The position numbers were made by a program, and so were the translations under genes. Positions 19,817 through 29,000 of a DNA stretch of 64,000 bases are shown here, piece after piece; the stretch's first letter is position 1, and the number at the start of each line of letters is the position of its first letter. The stretch is from Ornithinimicrobium flavum. GTDB lineage: Bacteria > Actinomycetota > Actinomycetes > Actinomycetales > Dermatophilaceae. The notes under the pieces were generated by a model. The model was not told where the DNA came from. It made no database searches and saw nothing but the letters and a program-made list of their open reading frames with translations. The DNA is taken from the NCBI RefSeq assembly GCF_004526345.1, contig NZ_CP038213.1, positions 2,542,001-2,606,000 on the forward strand. The letters run 5' to 3'.

Positions 19817-21722
19817 ATGACCGAGTCCGGACCCGACGACGAGGACCTGACCCTCGACCCGTACGCCGACTACGTCACCGGTGACGGCGGGGTCACCACC
19901 GACCTCGTCGACCGGCGCCCCGTCCAGACGCGCACGGTCGCCGACCTCTACGAGGGCCGCCCCGGGCTGAACCCCACCCGCTGCATCTCGGCCTTCGTCG
20001 AGGCCGTCGGTCTGCAGGAGCGCTACGGCCACCTGCGCGTCGTCGACGACCTCGTCGGCCTCCAGCGGCGTGTCGGCGACCGGATCGAGCGGTACACCGA
20101 CAAGCTCCGCAACGCCGAGGACCGCTCCGGCTCCACCGAGTCCGCGAAGTTCGGCATCGGGCACTTCCACGGGGAGCGCGCGGTCGTGTATGTCGTGGAC
20201 TGGGCCTTCTTCGCGGGCTCGTTGGGCGAGGTGGCGGGCGAGAAGTTCGTCCAGGCCGCCGAGCTGGCCGAGCGGGAGCGCCTCCCGCTGGTGAGCATGG
20301 GGGCCTCCTCCGGCGTCCGGCAGCACGAGAACGTCCTGGGCCTGGTGCAGATGCAGCGCATGGCGGCGGCGGCCAACAAGTTCCAGCACACGACCAACCG
20401 GCCCTACATCTCCGTCCTCGCGGGGCAGGTCTGGGGCGGGATGTCGGCCAGCGCCGTGCCGGTCGCCGACCTCATCATCGCCCTTGAGGGGACGGACTAC
20501 GGCTTCGCGGGCCGCCGGGTCATCGAGACCTTCGAGGGCCGTGAGGTCCCCAAGGGCCTGCAGAGCGCCGAGGCGAACCTGCTGGACCGCAACATCGACG
20601 TCCTCGTCAAGGACGTGGACGAGCTGATGGTCCTGCTGTCCCGGGTCTTCGCCTCCGGCCGCTCCCACTCCCGCCTCCGCGACCGGGCCCGGCCCGGGGG
20701 CCGCACGGCGCTGGAGCCCGGGTCGCGCCCGGTGACGGTGGGACCGGAGGGCTTCTCCGCCGCCCTGTGGGACCACCAGGAGGTCCGGGAGACGATCCAG
20801 GTGGCGCGGGACCGGCGGGACAAGGGCCAGCCCTCGACCCGCGAGGCGCTCATGGCGCGCTACAACGAGATCGCCGCCGGGTCGGGCCGGCTGGACACCG
20901 AGTTCTTCCTCCAGCACGTCTTCGACCACGCCGTGCCCCTCTACAACCACGTCCAGTTCGAGCAGGACAAGGTCTACCCCAACATCATCGGCGCGCTCGC
21001 CACGATCGGGGACCACTCCTTCATCGCCATCGGCGACCAGCCGTCCTACAAGGTGTCCTCCGGCTACGTCGGCAAGCGGCCGCCCAACCCGAGCCCCGAG
21101 GACTTCGAGTACGCCGTGCGCCTCATGGACGCCGCGGAGCGCTGGGAGCTGCCGATCGTCTTCTTCACCGACACCCTGGGCGCGCTGCCCACCATGGCGG
21201 CCGAGCGGCGCGGACAGTCCCGGGCGATCGCCCAGTCGATCAAGCGGGCCGCGTCGCACCCCTACCCGACCATCTCGGTCATCACCGGGGCGATGGGCTC
21301 GGGCGGTGGCCTGGCCACCACCCCCTTCGGCCGGGAGACGATCATGCTCGACTCGGCGCTCGGCTTCGTCTCCGAGCCCCGGTCGACGGCGACGATCCTC
21401 TACAACGAGTCCAACCCGAGCGTCGAGCAGGTCGCGATGACCCTGGAGACGATGAAGGCCTCGGCGACCGACCTGCGGGCCCAGGGCCTGGTCGACACGA
21501 TCGTGCACGACGACGACGACCCGCAGGTCACCGCCCGGGAGCTGCGGCGGGCCATCGTCGAGGGTTACAACCGGCAGCAGGGCCTGTCCCCCCCCGGCTG
21601 CGCCAGCGCGCCAACGACCGCCTGCGTCCGCGCACCCTGGGGAGCTGGCGACCGACCAGCCGGCCAACGTCACCCAGATCGAGCCGGCCACCGCCGAGCC
21701 GACGGCCGCCGACCCGACCTAG
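19817..21722 (+). CDS. Fused beta-alpha acyl-CoA carboxyltransferase; C-terminal frame uncertain
   Basis: Transfers carboxyl from biotin to an acyl-CoA. Residues about 50-290 resemble an AccD (beta) half (RCISAFVEAVGLQERYGHLRVVDDLV; GASSGVRQHENVLGLVQMQRMAAA). Residues about 305-590 resemble an AccA (alpha) half with IKRAASHPYPTISVITGAMGSGGGLA. No zinc ribbon or biotin domain is present. The frame runs on antisense through the neighbouring ABC gene to 22456, which is implausible. A run of eight C at 21588-21595 marks a likely one-base deletion: shifting gives RLRQRANDRLRPRTLGSWRPT, and a second shift gives TDQPANVTQIEP ending at TAG 21720-21722. The real end is therefore an inference. Confidence 0.75.
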
Positions 21723-21728
21723 CGGGAC

Positions 21729-21760
21729 GCCGGGCCGGGCCGCCCGCCCGACGGCCCGGC
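21729..21760. terminator. Bidirectional terminator candidate
   Basis: GCCGGGCCG and CGGCCCGGC form a perfect 9-bp stem with a 14-nt loop, between the converging carboxyltransferase and ABC exporter genes. No U-tract follows. Confidence 0.45.
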
Positions 21761-21765
21761 CGGTC

Positions 21766-23712
21766 TCAGCTCGTCCACGCCCGCCACAGGGCGGCGTACT
21801 CCCCGTCGGCGGCCAGCAGCTCCTCGTGGCTCCCGAGCTCGACGATGCGGCCGTCCTGCACGACCGCGATCCGGTCGGCGTCGTGGGCGGTGTGCAGCCG
21901 GTGCGCGATCGCCACCACCGTCCTGCCGGTGAGCAGCGCGCTCATCGAGCCCTCCAGGTGCCGGGCGGTGCGCGGGTCGATGAGCGAGGTCGCCTCGTCC
22001 AGGACCAGGGTGTGGGGGTCGGCCAGGATGAGGCGGGCGAGCGCCACCTGCTGCGCCTGCGCAGGGGTCAGCTGGTGGTGCCCGGAGCCGAGCACCGTGT
22101 CCAGGCCGCGCGGCAGGGCCCGCACCCAGGCGTCGGCGTCGACCGTCGCCAGGGCACGCCATACCGACTCCTCGCCCGAGCCCTCCCGGGCGAGCTCGAC
22201 GTTGTCGCGGACACTGCCGCGGAAGACGTGGTGCTCCTGGGTGACGAGGGCGACCTCGGCGCGCAGCCGCTCCAGGGGCAGCTCGACCAGCTCGACGCCG
22301 CCCAGGGTCACCGACCCGGCCCGCGGTCCGTGGATCCCGGACAGCAGCCGGCCGAGCGTGGACTTGCCGGACCCGGAGGGACCGACGACCGCCAGCCGCT
22401 CCCCCGGCCGCAGCGCGAGGTCCACACCGTGCAGGACGTCGTGGCCCTCCCGGTAGGCGTAGCGAAGGTCGCGCCCCACCAGCTCGGAGCCGGACGGCTC
22501 GGCGGTGCCGGCCACGCGGTCGGCGGGCACCTCGGCGATCCCCAGCAACCGGGTGGTCGAGGCGATGCCGACCTGGAGCCGGTCGATCGTGCCGATCAGC
22601 CGGTCGAAGGGGCCGTAGAAGGTCTCGATGTAGAGCATCGCGGCCGTCAGCTGCCCCAGCGTGACCTGGCCCTGGACGTAGAGGAGGGCCCCGAGGACCA
22701 GGGTGATGACCCGCGGCATGGAGAAGGCCATGTCCATCACCGCGAACAGGATGTTGCGCAGGAAGAGCCCGTAGCGCTCGGCCTGGGCCGACACCTCGAT
22801 GTCGTCCGCCCCGGCCCGGCGGCGCCGCTCCTGCAGGCCGTAGGCCTCGACGGTGCGCACCCCCTCCACCGTCTCGGTGAGGGTGGAGTTGATCCGGGAG
22901 TAGGTCGCGCCCTCGAGCAGGTAGGCGGCCGGTGCCTGCTGCAGGTAGCGGCGCACCTGCAGCAGCGACAGCGAGGCGGTGAGCACCGTGGGGACGGCCA
23001 GCGCCCACGAGTTGAGCACCATCGCGACCACCGTGAGCAGCACGGTGACGATCCCGATGATGAACTCGGGGAGGGCCCAGCGCACCGCACCGCTCATCGA
23101 GCTGACGTCGCGGGTGACCCGGGTGACCAGGTCGCCGGTGCTGGCCGACTCCACCCGGCCCAGGGGCAGCCGGAGGACGGCCCGCACCACGTGCTCACGG
23201 GCCTCGGCGAGCACCCCGTGGCCCAGGACGGCCGCGAGCCACTTGGCGAGGAAGGTCAGGACCGCCTGCGCCACCAGCACCCCGGTGACGACCAGCACGA
23301 ACGTCGTGATCGTCCCCGGGACGGGTCGGCCGGAGGACTCCACCATGGTGTCCACGAGACGACCCAGCAGCAGCGGCACGGCCAGCCCGGCGGCCGCCGC
23401 GAGCGCGTTGGCCAGGGTCACGGTGAGGACCAGGCCCGCGCGCCGGCGCAGCAGCCCGCGCAGGTAGTCGAGGACCGTGCGGCTGCTTGCGACCGGAAGA
23501 CCCCGCCGGGGGTCGAGCGCCTCGGCGAGGTGGTCCTCCGCACGCTGCCGGCGCAGCGAGTGCCGCTCCCACAGCAGCCGGTGGCGCTCACGCCGGGTCA
23601 CCGAGCCGGGTGCCGGCGGCCGGAGGGCCACGGGGACGGCCGGGGGCCGCTGCGGCTCCTGGCTCCAGGTGCGCGCCGAGTCGGCGCGCAGCCGCTCATC
23701 CAGCGAGCTCAT
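21766..23712 (-). CDS. ABC exporter half-transporter with degenerate signature motif
   Basis: 648 aa: an ABC_membrane domain of six helices (about 90-385) and an ATPase domain. Walker A is canonical, VVGPSGSGKSTLGRLL near residue 440; Walker B is HTLVLDEATSLID and the H-loop is VVAIAHRLHT. The signature motif is LTPAQAQQVALAR in place of LSGGQ. The partner gene directly upstream overlaps by ATGA, so the two are made together as a heterodimer. Exported substrate unknown; the nearest experimental analogues are heterodimeric multidrug or lipid exporters. The N-terminal 60 residues are polar and Pro/Arg-rich. Confidence 0.88.
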   Translation of the reverse strand: MSSLDERLRADSARTWSQEPQRPPAVPVALRPPAPGSVTRRERHRLLWERHSLRRQRAEDHLAEALDPRRGLPVASSRTVLDYLRGLLRRRAGLVLTVTLANALAAAAGLAVPLLLGRLVDTMVESSGRPVPGTITTFVLVVTGVLVAQAVLTFLAKWLAAVLGHGVLAEAREHVVRAVLRLPLGRVESASTGDLVTRVTRDVSSMSGAVRWALPEFIIGIVTVLLTVVAMVLNSWALAVPTVLTASLSLLQVRRYLQQAPAAYLLEGATYSRINSTLTETVEGVRTVEAYGLQERRRRAGADDIEVSAQAERYGLFLRNILFAVMDMAFSMPRVITLVLGALLYVQGQVTLGQLTAAMLYIETFYGPFDRLIGTIDRLQVGIASTTRLLGIAEVPADRVAGTAEPSGSELVGRDLRYAYREGHDVLHGVDLALRPGERLAVVGPSGSGKSTLGRLLSGIHGPRAGSVTLGGVELVELPLERLRAEVALVTQEHHVFRGSVRDNVELAREGSGEESVWRALATVDADAWVRALPRGLDTVLGSGHHQLTPAQAQQVALARLILADPHTLVLDEATSLIDPRTARHLEGSMSALLTGRTVVAIAHRLHTAHDADRIAVVQDGRIVELGSHEELLAADGEYAALWRAWTS

Positions 23713-25640
23713 GTCCTCACCTCCTCCGGGTGCAGGTCGTGCGGGGCAGGGGGTATGTCGTCAGGGCCGTCGTCGTCGCCGCGCAGCACGGTGGACCGGT
23801 AGCCGGCGTGGGTGGCCACGAGCTGGTCGTGGGTGCCGGTCGCGGCGACGCGTCCGTCCACGAGGTAGGCGACCTCGTCGGCGTGGTGCAGCAGCAGCGG
23901 CGAGGCGGTCATGACCACGGTGGTCCGGCCGCGGCGGTGGGCGGGCAGCCGGTCGGCGATGCGGGCCTCGGTGTGCGCGTCCACGGCCGAGGTGGGCTCC
24001 ACGAGCACGAGGACGGGGGCCCGGGCGGACAGCGCCCGGGTCAGCACCAGTCGCTGGCGCTGGCCGCCGGACAGCCCGCGTCCACGCTCATCGAGGACGC
24101 CCTGCCACCCGCCCGGGAGGATGTCGTAGACGTCCTCCGCCGCCGCCGCGTGCAGGGCCGCCTCGGCCTCCTCGCGGGTCAGCCGCCCGTGCGGGTCGAC
24201 GGCCTCCTGGAGGGTGCCGGCGAAGACGTGCGCCGCGGTGTCGCTCACCAGGATCAGCTGCCGGGTCTGCTCCAGCGGGAGGTCGGCGAGATCGACGCCG
24301 CCCAGCGTCACGCCCCAGGACCCGCCGGCCCGGGCCCGGTCGCGGGCGGCCAGCTCCCGGCGGGCGCGGTCACGGGCGAGCTGGGCGCGGCGGGCGGTCC
24401 GCCCGCTGGCCTCGTCGTCGCTCTCGTCGTCGGGCAGCGTGTCGCCCGCGGGGAGGTAGCGCCCGAGCCGGTCGGCGAGCGCGGCCGAGTCGTCCGGGAC
24501 GGCACTGACGACCATCGTGAGCCGCCCGGCCCGCACGCGCAGCCCGGAGGCGTCGTCGACGAGGTCGCCCGCGGCCAGGAGCAGCAGGTCGGTGGTGGGC
24601 CGGGGCTCGGGCTGCGGCCAGGGGTCGGGCGTGCCGAGCACCCCGATCGTCTTGCGGGCCGAGACGACCGACCGGGTGATCTGCTGGAAGGACTCGAAGA
24701 CCACGCGGATCGGCTGCACGAGAAAGAGGGCGTAGCCGAGGAAGGTCACCAGCTCACCGATGCGCGGCCCGCCCTGGCGCACCTGCTCCACGCCCATCGC
24801 CATGAGGGCGACGACGAACAGCCCGGAGAGCAGCACGCCCACCGCCTCGACGAAGGCCGCCCAGCCGCCTGCCTGCACCCCGGCGCGGCGGACCCGCTGG
24901 CTCTGGCCGGCGTAGTTGTCGCCGAAGATGCGCTCGCCCCCGATCCCGCGGAGGATGCGCAGCCCGGCCACGATGTCGGTGGCCAGCGAGGTCAGCTCGG
25001 AGTCGCGCGAGCGCTCCCGCGTCTGGGCTGCGGTGAGGGGGCGCAGCAGGACGCTCGAGAGCAGGACGAGCAGCGGGGCGACGAGGAGCACGACCAGCCC
25101 GAGCGGCACCGAGATCTGCAGCACGATCGCCGCGACGACCAGGTAGGCCACCAGGTTGCCCACGGTGCGGGAGACGATCTCGACGAAGTGGCCGAACTGC
25201 TCGCCGTCACCCCCGTTGACCGACAGGACCTCCCCGGTGGGCGCCCGCCGCGGCAGCACGTGCCCCAGGGCGGCCGCCTTGTGGGTGACCAGCCGGGTCT
25301 GTCCGTAGGCGGCCACGAGCCAGGACCGGACGACGACGGTGTGGTAGAACACGCCGCTGCCGGCACCGATCAGGGTGACGAGCAGCAGCACCCCGCTCCA
25401 CAGGGCGATCTGCCCGGTGTCGCGCGGCAGGATCCCCTCGTCGATCGCCCGTCCCAGGACCCACGGGGTGAGGGCGGTCGGCAGCATCCAGGCCAGGCTG
25501 CACAGGCAGCCGATGACGACCAGGTCCGCCTGGCGGCCCAGCAGCCACAGCAGGTGCCGGCTGGGTGAGCGGGTGTCGGGCTCGTCGAGCGGCCCGGACC
25601 CAGGGGTCCAGGCGGTGACGGTGGGGGGGAAGTCGCGCAT
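23709..25640 (-). CDS. ABC exporter half-transporter lacking Walker A, Walker B Asp and H-loop
   Basis: 643 aa partner of the preceding subunit. The membrane domain is normal, but the ATPase domain has no P-loop: where GxGGSGKST is expected (about residue 375) it reads TMVVSAVPDDSAALADRLGRYL. Walker B is VLVLVEPTSAVD (Val replaces the Mg-binding Asp) and the H-loop is TVVMTASPLLL. The signature LSGGQRQRLVLTRAL is intact (about residue 520). About 50 acidic/Arg-rich residues are inserted after the missing P-loop. The start is ATG at 25640, set by alignment to the first helix and a short-leader TAGTGT; the frame is open to 25715. Confidence 0.86.
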   Translation of the reverse strand: MRDFPPTVTAWTPGSGPLDEPDTRSPSRHLLWLLGRQADLVVIGCLCSLAWMLPTALTPWVLGRAIDEGILPRDTGQIALWSGVLLLVTLIGAGSGVFYHTVVVRSWLVAAYGQTRLVTHKAAALGHVLPRRAPTGEVLSVNGGDGEQFGHFVEIVSRTVGNLVAYLVVAAIVLQISVPLGLVVLLVAPLLVLLSSVLLRPLTAAQTRERSRDSELTSLATDIVAGLRILRGIGGERIFGDNYAGQSQRVRRAGVQAGGWAAFVEAVGVLLSGLFVVALMAMGVEQVRQGGPRIGELVTFLGYALFLVQPIRVVFESFQQITRSVVSARKTIGVLGTPDPWPQPEPRPTTDLLLLAAGDLVDDASGLRVRAGRLTMVVSAVPDDSAALADRLGRYLPAGDTLPDDESDDEASGRTARRAQLARDRARRELAARDRARAGGSWGVTLGGVDLADLPLEQTRQLILVSDTAAHVFAGTLQEAVDPHGRLTREEAEAALHAAAAEDVYDILPGGWQGVLDERGRGLSGGQRQRLVLTRALSARAPVLVLVEPTSAVDAHTEARIADRLPAHRRGRTTVVMTASPLLLHHADEVAYLVDGRVAATGTHDQLVATHAGYRSTVLRGDDDGPDDIPPAPHDLHPEEVRT

Positions 25641-25791
25641 GGCGAGGAGCAACACTAGGCCCTCCCACCGACGGACCACGAACGGTTTTCGGGCGCGAGC
25701 GGCCCCGTCCGGCACCGTCCCCGGCCGGACCGGCAGCCTCGGGCGTGAGAGGATGACGGGCAGTACCCGTCATCCGCGCTCTGGAGGCATC

Positions 25792-25992
25792 GTGAGCACT
25801 CGTCCGGACCTCGCCTGGTGGCAGAAGCTGCTGGTCTTCCTCAAGATGTGGCGTCCTCCGCACCGCACGCTGCACCACGAGCTGCGCGAGGCCCAACCGC
25901 CGCCGGTGCCGCCGGTGACCGGGGCCCACGGCAACCGGGTCGACACCACCACCCGGCGTCGTCTGGTCCCTCAGCGCGCCGACCGCGACTGA
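25792..25992 (+). CDS. Small hypothetical protein
   Basis: 66 aa starting at GTG with a GGAGG ribosome site at 25783-25787. Sequence begins STRPDLAWWQKLLVFLKMWRPPHRTLHHELREAQ, an amphipathic Trp-rich helix with several His/Arg residues, then a Pro-rich turn and an Arg-rich end. No family recognised. The ribosome site and its position alone in a gap between two large genes favour a real gene; no homology was tested. Confidence 0.5.
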   Translation: MSTRPDLAWWQKLLVFLKMWRPPHRTLHHELREAQPPPVPPVTGAHGNRVDTTTRRRLVPQRADRD

Positions 25993-26058
25993 GCCGCCGG
26001 CCCCTCCTCGCCGGAGCCGGCCGGGGACGCTGCCCGGCGGTGCTGTCGACCGGGACGT

Positions 26059-26078
26059 CTGTCACCGCCGGGTGACAG
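26059..26078. promoter_or_regulatory. Inverted repeat immediately upstream of lhr
   Basis: CTGTCACC and GGTGACAG, perfect 8-bp arms with a 4-nt spacer, ending 3-9 bp before the lhr start codon. It could be an operator or a small hairpin occluding the start. Confidence 0.4.
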
Positions 26079-26081
26079 AGT

Positions 26082-29000
26082 GTGCCCGTGACCTCAGCGC
26101 ACACCGCTCCGGCCCCGTCGACGGTCCTCGACCGGTTCTCGCCGGCGACCCGGGCCTGGTTCGACGCCTCCTTCCGCGAGCCCACCACCGCCCAGGTCGG
26201 CGCCTGGTCCGCGATCAGCCGGGGTGACCACACGCTGGTCGTGGCTCCGACGGGGTCGGGCAAGACGCTGTCCGCCTTCCTATGGGCGATCGACCGGATC
26301 GTCACCGACCCGCCCGCGCCCGCCGCGTCACGGCCCGCCAGGCCCAGGTCCGGCGAGCGCAGGTCCGACGGGCGCAGGTCCGACGGGCGCAGGCCCGCTG
26401 CGGGCACGGCGGGCACGGCTGATGGTGGCGGCCGCGCCGCCCGGTGCCGGGTCCTCTACGTCTCCCCGCTGAAGGCGCTGGCCGTGGACGTCGAGCGCAA
26501 CCTGCGATCACCCCTGGTCGGCATCGCGCACGCCGCCACGCGCCTGGGCCTGCCCGCGCCGTCGGTCTCGGTGGCGGTGCGCTCCGGAGACACCCCCGCC
26601 GCGGACCGCCGCGCCTTCGCCCGTGACGGCGCCGAGATCCTCATCACGACCCCCGAGTCGCTCTTCCTCCTGCTCACCTCGCAGGCCCGCGAGGCCCTCA
26701 GCGGCGTCGAGTCGGTCATCGTGGACGAGGTCCACGCCGTCGCGGGCACCAAGCGCGGCGCGCACCTGGCGCTCACCCTGGACCGGCTGGACGCGCTGCT
26801 GGACCGACCGGCCCAGCGCATCGGCCTGTCGGCCACCGTGCGTCCGGTGGAGGAGGTGGCGCGCTACCTGACCGGCGGTCGTCCGGTCACCACGGTGCAA
26901 CCGGCGTCCACCAAGGAGTGGGACCTCCGGGTCGCCGTCCCGATCCCCGACATGTCCGACCCGGGTGCCACCGAGCGTCCCACGGTCCCTGGCAGCAGCC
27001 CGGCGCAGCGCCGCACGGTCTCGGGCGGGCCCGACGGGGCCGGCGGGGTCGGGGCGGCAGCCGCGGACCGGTGGGTGGTCGGTGCCGACAGCACCGACCA
27101 CCCCGCCGAGCCACCCGGTCGCGGCCCCGTCCTGCCCGACCTCGACGGCGACGGTGGCGGCGACGTCTGGGCCCCGGCCCAGGACCCCGAGGAGCGCGCC
27201 TCCATCTGGCCGCACATCGAGCGACGGGTGGTCGACCTGGTGGAGCAGCAGACCTCCACGCTGGTCTTCACCAACTCCCGTCGGGTGGCGGAGCGGTTCA
27301 CCTCCCGGCTCAACGAGGAGTGGGCCGAGCGCCAGGCCCCGCCGGAGGAGGACGCCGGGGACGGCCCCGGCGGACCGCATACCCCGGGGCCCGCGGAGCG
27401 TCCGGCCGCCCAGGTCATGGCGCAGTCCGGGGCGAGCCAGGGCGCGCCCCCGGCCCTGGCCCGGGCCCACCACGGCTCGGTGAGCAAGGAGCAGCGCGCC
27501 GTGATCGAGGACGCGCTCAAGACCGGCCAGCTGCCGGCCGTGGTGGCGACCAGCAGCCTCGAGCTCGGCATCGACATGGGTGCCGTCGACCTCGTCGTCC
27601 AGGTCTCCAGCCCGCCCAGCGTCGCCTCGGGGCTGCAGCGCGTCGGGCGCGCCGGGCACCAGGTGGGGGCGGTCAGCCACGGTGTCTTCTTCCCCACCCA
27701 CCGCGCCGACCTCGTGCAGACCGCCGTCGTCGTCGACCGGATGCGCGCCGGGATGATCGAGTCGCTCCACGTGCCGGCGAACCCGCTCGACGTCCTCGCC
27801 CAGCAGGTCGTGGCGATGGTCGCCATGGACGACTGGACCGTCGCCGACCTCCACGACCTCGTGCGCCGCTCGGCCCCCTACGCCGCCCTCCCCCGACCGC
27901 TGCTGGAGGCCGTGCTCGACATGCTGGCCGGACGGTACCCGGGTGAGGACTTCGCCGACCTGCGCCCCCGGATCGAGTGGGACCGTCTCACCGACACGCT
28001 CACCGCGCGCCGCGGCGCCCAGTTGCTGGCCGTCACTTCCGGCGGCACCATCCCCGACCGGGGGCTGTATGCCGTCATGCTCGCCACCGGGGACGGGCCG
28101 GGCCGGCGCGTCGGCGAGCTCGACGAGGAGATGGTCTACGAGTCCCGCGTCGGCGACGTCTTCACCCTGGGCACGACGAGCTGGCGGATCGAGGACATCA
28201 CCCACGACCAGGTGCTGGTGACGCCCGCACCGGGCCAGATCGGGCGGCTGCCCTTCTGGAAGGGCGAGGCCCAGGGACGACCGGCCGAGCTGGGCGCCGC
28301 GGTCGGCGCCTTCGTCCGGGAGACGGCGGCCCTCCCCCGCGCGGAGGCGCTCGCCGCGCTCACCGGGCCCGGGCGGGGTCTGGACGCGTGGGCCGCCGAC
28401 AACCTCGTGACCTACCTGGAGGAGCAGGCCCAGCACACCGGCGGGCACGTCCCTTCCGACCGGACGGTCGTGGTCGAGCGTTTCCGCGACGAGATCGGGG
28501 ACTGGCGCGTGGTCGTCCACTCCCCCTGGGGTCGCCCGGTGCACGGGCCGTGGGCGCTGTGCCTGGCCGCACGGGCCCGCGAGCGGTACGGCACCGACGT
28601 CCAGGCTCTGGCCGCCGACGACGGGATCGTCCTGCGCCTGCCCGACCTGGGTGGCTGGGACGACGAGGGCGGGAACGAGCGGTCGCAGGGCGCGCGGCTC
28701 GACGCCGAGGTGGCCGAGCTGCTCACCCTCGACCCGGACGAGGTCGCCGACCTGGTGACCCAGGAGATCGGCGGGTCGGCGCTGTTCGCCTCCCGCTTCC
28801 GGGAGTGCGCGGCGAGGGCGCTGCTCCTGCCCCGGCGCAACCCGGGGCGACGCAGCCCCTGTGGCAGCAGCGCCAGCGCTCGGCGCAGCTGCTGGAGGTC
28901 GCCTCGCGCTACCCCACCTTCCCGATCGTGCTGGAGGCCGTCCGGGAGGTCGTCCAGGACGTCTACGACGTGGCGGCCCTGACCGACCTCATGCGGCGCA

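Noticed and set aside
26340..26410. Short repeated GCAGGTCCGACGG sequence inside lhr as a mobile-element trace
   Set aside because: It is an in-frame low-complexity insert (RRSDGRRSDGRR) in a helicase loop, without inverted ends or target duplication.
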